A stretch of DNA of 25,992 bases from DASTBU01 sp035711845 (GCA_035711845.1 DASTBU010000164.1:1-25992); one strand, 5' to 3'; counted from the first letter of the stretch, positions 8,880 to 18,238 are shown. Numbers and translations: made by a program. Notes: a model not told the origin generated them from the sequence alone.

Positions 8880-11321
8880 GCTGATATCGCGATACACGTC
8901 GGTGCCGCCTTCGTACGTGAATACCACCGTCGTCGGCGCTCCTTCTCGAAGGGCAACGACGATCTCCGGGCGTTGGATGTCTCCGATGGATCGGAGCTCG
9001 AACGGCGCGTCCTCTCCGTTGACGGTGACGCGCTGCATTACCGCATCGAGCGGAAGAGCCGGGGCCAGGACGACGCGCAAGGGACGCGACTCGGCTGGCC
9101 CTGACGGGCCGCGAACGATGGAGACGGTCAGGCGGTCAGGCGTTCGGGCAAAACTGAAGTCGACGCGCGCGTCCCCGACAGAAATGTTCTGGACCGACAC
9201 CTGGTCCCAGTTTGCCGGCAGCTGCGGCGCACAACGAAGCTCGCCGACCGGCGCGTTGGGCTCGAGCCCGAGCAGGCCGCGCAGCACCGGGGTGACGACC
9301 ATTGCCTCGGACCAGACCTGATGATGCGACGAACGGCCGAAGGCGGCGTTGAACTCGCCCGACAGCAGCTCGGTGACGTATCCCAGCGCGCCCTCCTCGG
9401 TGAGCAGCACGTTCGCCATGAGGGACTGGTAGCCGACGTGCGGGCGGCCGTATCGATACGCCCCCATGGACGCCCAGCCCGTGAACAGCGGCCAGACGGA
9501 TCCGTAGTGATAGGACAACGGATCGTACAGCTCGCTCTCTTCGGAGAGGATTCGATTCCCCCAGTCCGTTGCGATCCGGCCGGCGCCCAGCCGATCGATT
9601 TGCAGTTGCGCGCGCGTCGGGTCGAGCGTCCGCCACCAGAGCGGTACGGCGGGGAGGACGGTATCCTCGTCGATCAGTCGGGCGTCCCGAAGAGCATTCA
9701 GGCGTGCCTGCCGCCTTTCGCGACGCGGTCCTGGTTCGGCGACGGGCGGTGCCTCGCGCGGCATGGCTGTGGCGAAGGCATAGAAGCCGCGGTCCTGAAG
9801 CCAGTAGGTCCGCTCGACTGCCTCTCGCGTGCGTTCCTGCGCGGCCCGGGCCTCCCGCGCCAGCGCCGGATCGTTCATGACGTCGGCGAGCTCCGCGAAG
9901 CTGCGCGAGGCTTCCATCCACAAGCCCTGCAAATAGATCTCCTCGTGGGGTGGATAGAGCGCGCCGCCTTCGACCCAGCCGTGGCCCGCGCCGGTGTTCT
10001 CGATGAGCGCGTTCCGATCGGTGTCGGTGGTGGCTGAAAAGCGATACGCCTTGACGAGCGAGTCCCATGCCGCGTTCAGGAACTCGCGGTCGGCGCTCGC
10101 ACGCCAGTAGTCGGCGTGCGCGATGACGTAGAGCGGCGTCGCGTCGGCGCTCGCCCACGCATACGGATAGTCGGTGAACCAGGGCACCAGCGACGCGCTC
10201 TGCGAGATTTCGTGCGGAATCTTGCCATCCGCCCGCTGAAACTTGCGGAGAAAATCAAGGGCCGCGCGGCTCGATGTGAAATCTCCTTCGGCGTCGAGGG
10301 CGAGCACCGTCCAGAGCGCATCGCGCCCGAAGAACCACGCGAACCCCGGCCGCTCGCTCGCGCCGGACGTTCGGAATCCGGCGAGCAGGCCGGTGCCGAG
10401 CAGCGGGTTGGTAGCCAACCCCTTATCCATGCCGATCTTTGCCCAGTCGAACGCCTCGTTCAGCCGCCGATCGGGCGTCACGACGCGTGCGGTGCGTCGA
10501 AGGAGTTGCTGGTAATGCGCGGCCGTCTTGTCGTACTGGTCGCGGACGGAGCGGAGCAGCCTCTCGTACGTCGACCGCGCCGTCTCGAGACCCTCCGTGC
10601 TGCCCGTGATGATGAGCGCCACGAATGTCTCGTGCGATTCCGGCGGCGTGTCGATCACGAACTGCAGCGGTACGTCGCGAGGCTCTTCCTGGTATGGCAT
10701 CATCGAGACATCCCGCACCGCCGGCGATCCAATCACGCCGGCAAACCGGCGGCTCTCTTCCGTCAGCTCGTAGGCGTGCGTGCGATCGTTCCAGCCGGCG
10801 TTCGGCGTCATCGATCCGGCCGGCCACATCAATCGAAGGCTCGGCCGGAACGATCCGACGATGCTCAGCGGCAGCGTGCTGCGCACCTCGAAAAGCATCA
10901 CGATGCCAGGCTCGTCGATCGGCGCGATGATGATCTGCCGGACGCGAAACGCCGCGTGCGCATAGCTGAAGATGGTTGCTTCCGGCCGTACCTCGATGCC
11001 TGCTTCGATGTCGCGCCCGGCGATTTCGAGGGGGTAGCCTTCGAGGCGAAACGACAGGCTGAAGTCCTCGAGGATCTCGAGCGGATAGACCCAGACTTCC
11101 AGCGAGCGGCCTTCATACCCGAAGACCGCCGAGCGGCGTCCGGCGACATCGAAGAACGTGTTGGGACGAGTGGGCCGGGCCAGCGTCAGCGATGCCGGAT
11201 CGAGCGGAAATCTCGGGACGTATCCGGCGTCCTGGGACGGAACGAAAGACGAGCCCAGCGCTGCCAACAGCGCGAGAGCGCCAGCTGAACCGTGTATCAG
11301 CGTCGCAAATCGAACCAACAT
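8610..11321 (-). CDS. Secreted amylo-alpha-1,6-glucosidase / glycogen-debranching-like six-hairpin glycosidase
   Basis: A 903-aa exported protein (signal peptide MLVRFATLIHGSAGALALLA..., cut near the SSFVPSQD region). An N-terminal beta-sandwich domain (about 30-260) is followed by an (alpha/alpha)6 barrel (about 290-740). The barrel shows GFAWFFGRDALWT near residue 330, the block typical of the GDE_C / amylo-alpha-1,6-glucosidase clan, then DGKIPHEISQSA, GHGWVEGGALYPPHEE and YHYGSVWPLFTGWASM. A beta-rich tail ends the protein. The fold and block order support hydrolysis of an alpha-glucan or a similar glycan in the periplasm or outside the cell. The catalytic acids cannot be fixed from one sequence, and some relatives act on other sugars. 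It is convergent with the CRTAC1-type gene (270-bp overlap) and divergent from the TonB receptor gene. Confidence 0.85.
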   Translation of the reverse strand: MLVRFATLIHGSAGALALLAALGSSFVPSQDAGYVPRFPLDPASLTLARPTRPNTFFDVAGRRSAVFGYEGRSLEVWVYPLEILEDFSLSFRLEGYPLEIAGRDIEAGIEVRPEATIFSYAHAAFRVRQIIIAPIDEPGIVMLFEVRSTLPLSIVGSFRPSLRLMWPAGSMTPNAGWNDRTHAYELTEESRRFAGVIGSPAVRDVSMMPYQEEPRDVPLQFVIDTPPESHETFVALIITGSTEGLETARSTYERLLRSVRDQYDKTAAHYQQLLRRTARVVTPDRRLNEAFDWAKIGMDKGLATNPLLGTGLLAGFRTSGASERPGFAWFFGRDALWTVLALDAEGDFTSSRAALDFLRKFQRADGKIPHEISQSASLVPWFTDYPYAWASADATPLYVIAHADYWRASADREFLNAAWDSLVKAYRFSATTDTDRNALIENTGAGHGWVEGGALYPPHEEIYLQGLWMEASRSFAELADVMNDPALAREARAAQERTREAVERTYWLQDRGFYAFATAMPREAPPVAEPGPRRERRQARLNALRDARLIDEDTVLPAVPLWWRTLDPTRAQLQIDRLGAGRIATDWGNRILSEESELYDPLSYHYGSVWPLFTGWASMGAYRYGRPHVGYQSLMANVLLTEEGALGYVTELLSGEFNAAFGRSSHHQVWSEAMVVTPVLRGLLGLEPNAPVGELRCAPQLPANWDQVSVQNISVGDARVDFSFARTPDRLTVSIVRGPSGPAESRPLRVVLAPALPLDAVMQRVTVNGEDAPFELRSIGDIQRPEIVVALREGAPTTVVFTYEGGTDVYRDISSPAIGARNHGLRVLRSRADRDALRLTLEGRGGSTYALWLRTSRKPGAVSGGQLKGTGAGDPHLVVAFEGTGDAYVLKEVTVALGSPLPR

Positions 11322-11408
11322 TTTGGATTCACCCGCGGTTGGGGTCGAACGTGCGGAGAAAGTTTACGTGTCTCATCCCGACAGATCCACCAAGAGTCGA
11401 AATTGCAC

Positions 11409-11436
11409 TTGACGATGCGCGAAACGGTGCTAGGAT
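11409..11436 (+). promoter_or_regulatory. Sigma70-like promoter for the TonB-dependent receptor gene
   Basis: TTGACG (11409-11414) and TAGGAT (11431-11436) are separated by 16 bp, and the -10 is extended by an upstream TGC. It lies in the 206-bp gap between the divergent glycosidase and receptor genes and would leave a 5' leader of about 85 nt. Confidence 0.6.
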
Positions 11437-11527
11437 TCGCCTCCATGGCCGTCTGGAGGTTCATGCGCAGGAGTCTCGGATTGATTTTCCTGCGCGAACC
11501 GTCCGCCGCCCTCCCGGGAGGTTTGCC

Positions 11528-14500
11528 ATGGCCGGTCTCATCCCCGCTTCGTCGACCGTGCGAAGCACTCCTCTGTTGCGGATCGCAGCTCTGATCTGCA
11601 TCTCCATCCTGGCTGCAGCGCCGTCGGATGCCGTCGCGCAGGCGGTTTACGGGAGCATCGGCGGCGCTGTGAGAGATGCGCAGGGCGGCGTCATGCCCGG
11701 GGCGACGATCACGATCACCAGCCTGGAACGGAAAACGGTCGATACGGTCGTGTCGAACGAGTCCGGCTTCTACGTGAAGGACCGGTTGCTGCCTGGTCTC
11801 TACGAGGTCAAAGCGGAAATCGCCGGCTTCAGAGTCGCAGTGGTCCCCGAGGTCCGCGTGAGCGTGGATACACAGACGCCTGTCAACTTCGACCTGCAGC
11901 TCGGCGACCTCACCGAGACGGTGGAGGTGAGCGGCGGTTCACCGCTGCTGAAGACCGATCGTGCGGATGTGTCCACCAATTTCGATTCCAAACAAATCAG
12001 CGACCTGCCCGTTCTGGACCGCAACTTCACCAAGTTCATCCTGCTGACGCCGGGCACGCAGCAGCTTCACAGCTTCAGTCACGCGGCGAGCGAGAACCCC
12101 CAGGGCTCGACCCAGACGATGGTGAACGGGCAGCACTTCAGCGGCACGGGGTACCAGCTCGATGGCACCGAGAACCGCGACGTCATTCTCGGCATCATCG
12201 TCATCAATCCGACGCTCGAATCCATCGGCGAGACGAAGATCACGTCTCAGAATTACGACGCGGAGTTCGGTCAGGCGACGGCGGGCGTGGTCTCCGTCCA
12301 GACGAAGTCGGGCACCAATGCATATCGCGGCAGCCTGTTCGAGTTCTACCAGAGCGACAAATTCCAGTCGCGGAATCCTTTCACGCAGTTTCAGCCGGAT
12401 CCTCTCACCGGGAGGCTGGTACCCGAGACGAAGCGCAACCAGTTCGGAGGTTCGATCGGCGGTCCGATCCAGCGAGGTCGGTGGTTCTTTTTCGGCGACT
12501 ATCAGGGAACGCGCGAGACGAAAGGGGGCTCGCGGCTGCTGACCGTGCCGACCCTTGCTGCGCGGGGCGGCGACCTGAGTGACTACGGCGTGAATATCTA
12601 CGACCCGCAGACGGGCCAGCAGTTCCCGAACAACGTGATTCCGGAGCACAGGCTGTCGGACGAGGCGCAAAGGCTCCTCGCGCTGATCCCGGAGCCGAAC
12701 GCGACCGGCGTCGAGAACGGCACGCGCGACAATTTCGTCGCGTCCGGGTCGGAGACGTTCGAGGAGAACTCGTTCAACGTCCGGATGGACGGCCGGCTGT
12801 CCGACCGGCTGAACACGTTCGGACGATACAGCCTGGGCGACTTCCTCCGCGACGGTCCCAGTGCATTCGGCGAGGGGGGCGGCCGGGAGCTCGTCAGCCT
12901 GGGCGGCATTTCCGACGTGATCAACCAGAGCCTGTCGTACGGATTCGACTACACCTTCTCCTCGACGCTGCTCGCCGACTTCCGCCTCGGGTTCTTCCGG
13001 TACAAGGTCAACGTGCTGCCGGGTGACTTCGGCACGACTCCCGCCGCCGATGCCGGAATCGAGGGCCTGAACCTCGATGAGACCTTCACGTCCGGGATGC
13101 CTTCGGTGTTCATCGGTGGTAACAACACGACTGCGCCGGGCGACATCGAGTTCGGCTCGGGGCTGGAAGTCAATCGATGCAACTGCCCGTTGGACCAGAA
13201 CGAGAAACAGCTGCAGCTCGTGGGCAACATCACGAAAGTCTGGCGTGACCACAGTTTCAAGTTTGGAATCGACGTGAGGCGCGCCTGGAATCTGCGGGTG
13301 CCGAGCGATGCCCACCGATCCGGCGAGTTGGAATTCAACCACAATCGCACATCACTCAACGGCACGGGCGGCCTCGGGCTGGCGACGTTCCTCATCGGCG
13401 ATGTGACCAAGCTGAGGCGGTATGTCAGCGAGCAGACCGACGCGGCGGAGCGGCAGTGGCGGCACTTCTATTACGCACAGGACACGTGGCGCGCCACCGA
13501 CAAACTCACGCTCAACTACGGATTGCGGCTGGACATCATCAACCCGCAGACGGTCAACGAGCCCGGGAATGGCGGCTTCCTTGACCTTGCAACGGGCGAA
13601 ATCAGAGTGGCGGGAGTGGGCGGTACCAGCTTGAACGGTGATATCGACAACAAGCTCAACTGGGCCCCGCGCGTCGGTGCCACCTACCAGATCGACCAGA
13701 AGACCGTCATCCGCGGCGGATTCGGCCGCAGCTACGACATCGGGGTGTTCGGCTCGCTGTTCGGTCACAGTGTGACCCAGAACCTGCCGGTGCTCTCCGT
13801 GCAGGACGACCGCGGAACGAGGCCGGACTTCGACGCGCTCTTCAATCTTTCCCAACCAGCGCCGCCGCCGGTTTTCCTCAACTCGGAAACCGGCAGATTC
13901 CTGCTCCCGAGTGGGGTATTCGCGCGAGCGTTGCCCACCACGCAGCGACCGCCGACCGTTGACGCATTCAACATCACGGTCCAGCGGCAGCTGACCGACA
14001 CGATGTCGGTGGAAGCGGGCTACGTGGGCAATCGCGGGCGGGATGTGTTCGCGGGCGACGGTCCCGCGTTCAACATCAACCAGGCAACACTCAACGGGTA
14101 CCTGAACGGTGTGCCCTTCAACCAGCGGCAGCCGTTCTTCAACAAGTTCGGGTGGACGCAGGGTATCGATTACTTCTGCAACTGCGCCACGAATGCCTAC
14201 GACTCGTTACAGGCGAAATTCAACAAGCGCTTCTCCGCGGGCTATTCGCTCAAAGCCAGCTACACGCTGCAGCGGGCGCAGCAGCACGACGGCCAATACT
14301 TCGAGGCCGATTTGCCCGAACACCAGGGCCTGTTCGACAGCGACCTGAACTACGGCCCCGCCGGCTGGGACCGCACCCACAACTTCATACTGTCGGTCGT
14401 GGCCGAACTTCCGATTGGGCGCGGCCGTCGGTACCTGGCCGACATCACGCCGCTCACGGATGCCATCATCGGCGGCTGGCAGGTCAACGCCAATCACATC

Positions 14501-14953
14501 ATGCAGAGCGGGCTGCCGTTCGACGTCACGTATCGCGACGCGGGCGCCGACCGCGATACGGGCCCGAACCGCGTCGATCTGATCGGCGATCCGTCCGGGC
14601 CGGAAACGCGGACGCAATGGTTCAACGCCGCCCCGATCGGTGATCCCAACAGTGCGTTCGGACGCCCGGCACGCGGCACGTTCGGCAATATGGAACGCAA
14701 CTCGCTGCGAGGCCCCGGCTACTGGCGGACCGACGTCTCCTTCTTCAAACACATCGCCATCGGCGGCACGAGACAGCTCGAGGTGCGCATCGAGTCGGTC
14801 AATTTCTTCAACCATGTCAACCTGGGCAATCCCGCCTCCGAGGTGGGTGTCCCGGGGAACCCCAACCCGAACGCGGGCCGCATCAACTCGACCGCGTACG
14901 GCAACGCCGATCCGCCGCGGAACTTCCAGTTCGCGTTGAAGTTCACGTTCTGA
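11528..14953 (+). CDS. Oar-like TonB-dependent outer-membrane receptor with carboxypeptidase-regulatory-like N-domain
   Basis: A 1141-aa protein starting at the ATG at 11528, with GGGAGG six bases upstream. Longer in-frame starts would run into the divergent glycosidase gene. The signal peptide spans about residues 1-38 (LLRIAALICISILAAAPSDAVAQA). Residues ~40-130 form the carboxypeptidase-regulatory-like beta-sandwich (GSIGGAVRDAQGGVMPGATITIT..., then GFYVKDRLLPGLYEVKAE). A plug follows (ISDLPVLDRNFTKFILLTPG; later NYDAEFGQATAGVVSVQTKSGTN), then the beta-barrel. It ends in FQFALKFTF, an aromatic C-terminus typical of outer-membrane barrels. Such receptors import or bind large substrates in Acidobacteriota. 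The ligand is unknown; alpha-glucan breakdown products are a guess from the flanking glycosidases. Confidence 0.92.
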   Translation: MAGLIPASSTVRSTPLLRIAALICISILAAAPSDAVAQAVYGSIGGAVRDAQGGVMPGATITITSLERKTVDTVVSNESGFYVKDRLLPGLYEVKAEIAGFRVAVVPEVRVSVDTQTPVNFDLQLGDLTETVEVSGGSPLLKTDRADVSTNFDSKQISDLPVLDRNFTKFILLTPGTQQLHSFSHAASENPQGSTQTMVNGQHFSGTGYQLDGTENRDVILGIIVINPTLESIGETKITSQNYDAEFGQATAGVVSVQTKSGTNAYRGSLFEFYQSDKFQSRNPFTQFQPDPLTGRLVPETKRNQFGGSIGGPIQRGRWFFFGDYQGTRETKGGSRLLTVPTLAARGGDLSDYGVNIYDPQTGQQFPNNVIPEHRLSDEAQRLLALIPEPNATGVENGTRDNFVASGSETFEENSFNVRMDGRLSDRLNTFGRYSLGDFLRDGPSAFGEGGGRELVSLGGISDVINQSLSYGFDYTFSSTLLADFRLGFFRYKVNVLPGDFGTTPAADAGIEGLNLDETFTSGMPSVFIGGNNTTAPGDIEFGSGLEVNRCNCPLDQNEKQLQLVGNITKVWRDHSFKFGIDVRRAWNLRVPSDAHRSGELEFNHNRTSLNGTGGLGLATFLIGDVTKLRRYVSEQTDAAERQWRHFYYAQDTWRATDKLTLNYGLRLDIINPQTVNEPGNGGFLDLATGEIRVAGVGGTSLNGDIDNKLNWAPRVGATYQIDQKTVIRGGFGRSYDIGVFGSLFGHSVTQNLPVLSVQDDRGTRPDFDALFNLSQPAPPPVFLNSETGRFLLPSGVFARALPTTQRPPTVDAFNITVQRQLTDTMSVEAGYVGNRGRDVFAGDGPAFNINQATLNGYLNGVPFNQRQPFFNKFGWTQGIDYFCNCATNAYDSLQAKFNKRFSAGYSLKASYTLQRAQQHDGQYFEADLPEHQGLFDSDLNYGPAGWDRTHNFILSVVAELPIGRGRRYLADITPLTDAIIGGWQVNANHIMQSGLPFDVTYRDAGADRDTGPNRVDLIGDPSGPETRTQWFNAAPIGDPNSAFGRPARGTFGNMERNSLRGPGYWRTDVSFFKHIAIGGTRQLEVRIESVNFFNHVNLGNPASEVGVPGNPNPNAGRINSTAYGNADPPRNFQFALKFTF

Positions 14954-15012
14954 TCAGCTATCAGGTATCAGCTTCCAGCCTCAGCACCTCTGGTGCTGGA
15001 GCTGGAGGCTGA
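14951..15012. repeat. CTATCAG-type heptamer run passing into a 21-bp hairpin
   Basis: Starting in the receptor's stop codon, the DNA reads as consecutive 7-mers TGATCAG, CTATCAG, GTATCAG, CTTCCAG. These pass into an inverted repeat with arms 14968-14988 and 14992-15012. The arms match at 18 of 21 positions around a 3-nt loop (TCT); one of the three exceptions can form a G-U pair. The hairpin could end transcription of the receptor gene, although no T-tract follows. It is more likely a structured repeat element. Confidence 0.7.
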
Positions 15013-15085
15013 GAACGGCACAACGTTCCAGGCCCCCCATTCGGCCAACTCTCTTCCCGATTCACTCGGAAGACTCTGGCATCCG

Positions 15086-16150
15086 ATGTATATCCCTACT
15101 GAACCGATTGGAAGCATTCCGCGTCCCGCTGAGTTGGTTGCGGCATGGGCCGACAAGCAGGCCGGCCGAATCTCCATTGAACGATTCGACCAGATCACGG
15201 AGGCCGCACTCCGGGATACGATCCGCCGATTCGAAGACACCGGTTCTCCGATCATCACAGATGGTGAACAGGCCAAGTCGAGTTTCGCGACGTATCCGCT
15301 GGACGGCGCGACAGGCCTCGCCTTCGACGGCGTCGTTGTTCCGTTTGAAGACGGGCATACACGCCAGCTTCCTCGGCTGACGACGGGGCCGTTTCGCTAT
15401 GCGACATACGCGTCGAAGTATCTCGCGACCGCGAAGCGGCTGACCACTCTGCCCATTAAGCAGGCGGTGATTTCAGCATCTGCGTTGAGCTTGCTGTATC
15501 CTGGCACAGACATTCCCGGCTATCGACGCACGAGCTTTCTGACAGACCTGGTCAACGAAGCCGTGGCAGACATCCGGCAGTGCTTCGACCAGGGCGCTGA
15601 TAGTGTGCAAATCGACTTTACGGAAGGGCGCCTTTCACTCAAGCTGGACCCTTCTGGAGGGCTACTCGAGGACTTCGTCGCGCTGAATAACCGGGTCGTT
15701 GATCACTTTACGCCCCAGGAGCGCAGGCGTATAGGCGTGCACACGTGTCCGGGCGGTGATCGAGACTCGACGCACAGTGCGGACATCGACTACGCAGGGC
15801 TTCTACCCGCACTCTTTCACCTCCACGCGGGACGGTTTTATGTCCAGCTGGCGAGTGAGAAAAATCCGACGCGCGTGCTCCAGATCATTCGCCAGCATCT
15901 TCAGCCCCACCAGACCGTCTACGTAGGCGTGACCGATCCGATCAGCCCGGTCGTGGAAACGGCGGAGGAGGTCCGTGACCGGGTTCTTCAGGCCGCCAAG
16001 TACCTGCCGGTGTCGCAGCTGGGAACGACCGATGACTGCGGCTTCGCGCCGTTTGCCGATGATCTGTCCACGTCACGGGAGATTGCGTTCGAGAAGATCC
16101 GGGCACGCGTCGCCGGGACGAAGCTCGCCGCTCAATTGGTCCAGGCCTGA
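15086..16150 (+). CDS. Cobalamin-independent methionine synthase-like protein (MetE C-terminal-type, short form)
   Basis: A 354-aa cytosolic TIM-barrel protein. The ATG at 15086 is preferred over a GTG at 14993 because the family begins with a segment like YIPTEPIGSIPRP; the longer start would add residues from the hairpin repeat. The protein corresponds to the catalytic C-terminal half of MetE. Probable zinc ligands are His219 and Cys221 (VHTCPGG) and Cys318 (TTDDCGF), with a Glu in the VQLASEK strand. This set supports thiol methyl transfer, as in methionine synthesis from homocysteine. Short stand-alone paralogues like this one are common in bacteria and may use another methyl donor or thiol, so true MetE function is uncertain. 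No SAM or B12 riboswitch is seen upstream. Confidence 0.85.
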   Translation: MYIPTEPIGSIPRPAELVAAWADKQAGRISIERFDQITEAALRDTIRRFEDTGSPIITDGEQAKSSFATYPLDGATGLAFDGVVVPFEDGHTRQLPRLTTGPFRYATYASKYLATAKRLTTLPIKQAVISASALSLLYPGTDIPGYRRTSFLTDLVNEAVADIRQCFDQGADSVQIDFTEGRLSLKLDPSGGLLEDFVALNNRVVDHFTPQERRRIGVHTCPGGDRDSTHSADIDYAGLLPALFHLHAGRFYVQLASEKNPTRVLQIIRQHLQPHQTVYVGVTDPISPVVETAEEVRDRVLQAAKYLPVSQLGTTDDCGFAPFADDLSTSREIAFEKIRARVAGTKLAAQLVQA

Positions 16151-16411
16151 GAAAGTTGTTGGCAGGGACCAGAAACGGCAACTCGATTCCTCCAAGAACC
16201 GGAGTTGACTCGCCGCTGTGCGCGAGTCAGCCCCTACCGCGCCGCCTCCTGGTCCGGTAGCTTCGTGAAAGGGTGGAGCGAGCGGACGCTCTTGTACGCT
16301 CCCGAGCGCGGCAGTGCGAACGCCCTTGGGAGGCGGTGCGGGAATCTTTCAAATCCGCGAATCGATCCGTCGACTGCGGTACCTCGTTACAAATGGAGAC
16401 AGATCAACTAG
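16151..16411. other. Intergenic region with small hairpins
   Basis: No coding potential is evident. A perfect 7-bp hairpin (GACTCGC/GCGAGTC, arms 16207-16213 and 16222-16228, 8-nt loop) lies about 57 bp after the methyltransferase stop. Overlapping short dyads occur around 16274-16302 (GGAGCG...CGCTCC). They could be part of a terminator or leader structure; nothing more can be said. Confidence 0.35.
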
Positions 16412-16440
16412 TTGCGCGGTGTTGTTCAACGGCATAGAAT
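16412..16440 (+). promoter_or_regulatory. Sigma70-like promoter for the NHL-repeat gene
   Basis: TTGCGC (16412-16417) and TAGAAT (16435-16440) are spaced by 17 bp. The promoter stands 133 bp ahead of the ATG at 16574, leaving a leader of about 127 nt. The -10 is the same TAGAAT hexamer seen before the first TPR gene. Confidence 0.55.
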
Positions 16441-16573
16441 GCGCGCACCTGCGACGTTGACATTCGTGGCGTCCGGATCATCGGGCCGTGTTGTCGGGGC
16501 GGCGTCTCTTGGTCGTGACCTGCGCACGCGTGCGCGTCGAGCGCTGCAGCGGGTCGGACAAGGCGAGGTCATC

Positions 16574-17836
16574 ATGTGCACGAGAAGGCTTTCACTTGGA
16601 ACGGTGCTCGCGCTGCTGGGATTGGCATCCATCGTCGCGTGGAGCCCGCCCAGGCAGTCGTTCGAGGGGGGAACTTTACAGCGCGCCGCCGGCAAGGTTT
16701 CGGCGGCGACACGGGCGCAAGGCGGGCAGGAGCTGTACGGCCCGTACGAGGTCGTCGAGAACTGGCTGCAGCCGCTGCCCGACGACGTTGACGGTGTGAA
16801 ACACGAGGGGTGGACGTTCGGATCACAGGCAGCGGTGTACGCGGAGTCACCGGATCGCATCTGGATCGCCCAACGCGGCGAGCTGCCCTTGCCCAAGGGC
16901 GCGAAGCCGTGGACGCCCTACGCGCAGATCACACCGTCCCCCGGCAGCGCGACGGCGCCGCGCCTGCCCAACATGCGCTTCCACCACTGCATCTTCGTCG
17001 TGAACCGCGACGGCAAGATGATCCAGTCGTGGCCGCAGCATGACAAGCTGTTCGATCAGCCGACGGCGCCGCTAAAGCCGCGCGGTCCGCACAAGATCAA
17101 GATGAGCCCCTACGACCCGCAGAAGCATGTCTGGGTCATCGACGACAACCTGCACCAGATCTTCAAATTCACCTATGACGGCAAACTGGTGATGACGCTG
17201 GGCCAGATGGGCATCGAAGGACGCGGCCCAAACACATTCGCCCGCCCGACTGATATCGCATGGCTGCCTGACGGCACGTTCTTCATCAGCGACGGATATC
17301 ACGGCAAGCGCGTCGCGAAGTTCGACCAGGACGGCAAGTTCATCATGGACTGGGGAACGGCGCCCGCGGATCCCAAGAAGCCGGGGCCCAACGAGTTCAA
17401 CACGGTCCACAGCATCGCCATTTCCAAGGATCGGAAGATCTACGTGGCCGATCGTGGCCACGAGCGTTTTCAGGTCTTCGACGAGAACGGCAAGTTCCTC
17501 GACATGTTCTCGACGCGCGAGTCGCACTGGCCCACCGGCGTGCATTCGCTGCCCTACTACCACTTGATCACCGAGGACCAGCACATCTGGATGGGAGACG
17601 GAGGCACGCAGCGGATCGTCAAGTATGACTTGCAAGGCAACTATCTTTACGGTTGGGGACAGCCGGGCGGACAGCCGGGGCAGTTATGGGGACCGCACCA
17701 GATCTCCGTGGACCAGGAAGGCAACGTGTATGTCGCCGAGGTCCAGAACGGTCGGATTCAGAAGTTCCGGCCGAAGGCCAACGCCGATCGCGACAAGGTC
17801 ATAGGCCAGGAGATGCGAACCGGATCGGCGAACTGA
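16574..17836 (+). CDS. Secreted NHL-repeat six-bladed beta-propeller protein
   Basis: A 420-aa product. The start is the ATG at 16574, preceded by AAGGCGAGG and followed by a signal peptide (RRLSLGTVLALLGLASIVAW). In-frame GTG/TTG codons upstream lie at or beyond the promoter. After a linker, NHL-type blades repeat with cores such as VWVIDDNLHQIFKFTYDGKL, RPTDIAWLPDGTFFISDGYH, IYVADRGHERFQVFDENGKF, IWMGDGGTQRIVKYDLQGNY and NVYVAEVQNGRIQKFRPK. The fold is shared with peptidyl-alpha-hydroxyglycine alpha-amidating lyase and many uncharacterised propellers; the lyase function is not established here. It is probably monocistronic, with its own promoter, and decayed gene pieces lie downstream. Confidence 0.85.
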   Translation: MCTRRLSLGTVLALLGLASIVAWSPPRQSFEGGTLQRAAGKVSAATRAQGGQELYGPYEVVENWLQPLPDDVDGVKHEGWTFGSQAAVYAESPDRIWIAQRGELPLPKGAKPWTPYAQITPSPGSATAPRLPNMRFHHCIFVVNRDGKMIQSWPQHDKLFDQPTAPLKPRGPHKIKMSPYDPQKHVWVIDDNLHQIFKFTYDGKLVMTLGQMGIEGRGPNTFARPTDIAWLPDGTFFISDGYHGKRVAKFDQDGKFIMDWGTAPADPKKPGPNEFNTVHSIAISKDRKIYVADRGHERFQVFDENGKFLDMFSTRESHWPTGVHSLPYYHLITEDQHIWMGDGGTQRIVKYDLQGNYLYGWGQPGGQPGQLWGPHQISVDQEGNVYVAEVQNGRIQKFRPKANADRDKVIGQEMRTGSAN

Positions 17837-17964
17837 GACCATCTCGGGATTCACAACGCAGCGGAACGTGCAGGGGGCGTCTCGAGTGTGATCAGTGCCA
17901 ACGCTGAGCCGGCACCATAGAGAATCGTCCTGACAACCGTCGCGCCGAGAGTGTCTGACGGACC

Positions 17965-18235
17965 TTATCGAACAGAAACCGGCGCCACCGTCCTTGGCGG
18001 GAATTTCTTGTGACCGGGCACCGGCTTCGACACAACTCTGTTCCGCAATGTGCCAAGGTGCCCGATTGTGAGTTCAACGGTATCGCCGGCCGCGAAATTC
18101 ATAGTTGGTTGCGGTACGCCGGTGGCGATCAAATCCCCCGGCAGCAGTGTCAGACGTTCGCTGAAGTAGGCAACCATCTCCGGGACGGTGAAGGTGAGAA
18201 AGGAGGTCCGGATGTCGATACGTATGGCGGGTATC
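17965..18235 (-). pseudogene. C-terminal fragment of a fumarylacetoacetate hydrolase (FAH) family gene
   Basis: On the minus strand this stretch encodes about 85 residues matching the end of the FAH superfamily: FTVPEMVAYFSERLTLLPGD, then LIATG and VELTIGHLGTLRNRVV, ending in a normal stop at 17965. The upstream two thirds of the fold, with most metal ligands, are absent. The reading frame instead continues without a stop into the synthetase-derived segments at 18239-18340 and then unrecognised sequence, giving a chimeric 165-aa frame. I read it as a remnant joined by rearrangement. Family recognition rests on the VPEMVAYFS...LLPGDLIATG and GTLRN motifs. Confidence 0.7.
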
Positions 18236-18238
18236 GTT

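Noticed and set aside
11192..11527. In-frame N-terminal extension of the TonB-dependent receptor, giving 1253 aa.
   Set aside because: It overlaps the divergent glycosidase gene and its promoter region. The ATG at 11528 has a good ribosome-binding site and an immediate signal peptide.
11939..13342. 467-codon minus-strand frame antisense to the receptor gene.
   Set aside because: Shadow frame; the plus strand has unmistakable receptor motifs.
14954..15085. Possible SAM or cobalamin riboswitch before the MetE-like gene.
   Set aside because: No conserved core of either riboswitch class could be recognised; the only structure is the repeat hairpin.
17890..17960. A minus-strand frame reading TLGATVVRTILYGAGSALAL, reminiscent of a permease C-terminal helix or a TonB plug.
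   Set aside because: Too short (about 28 codons) and it fits neither family pattern well; probably chance within the debris region.
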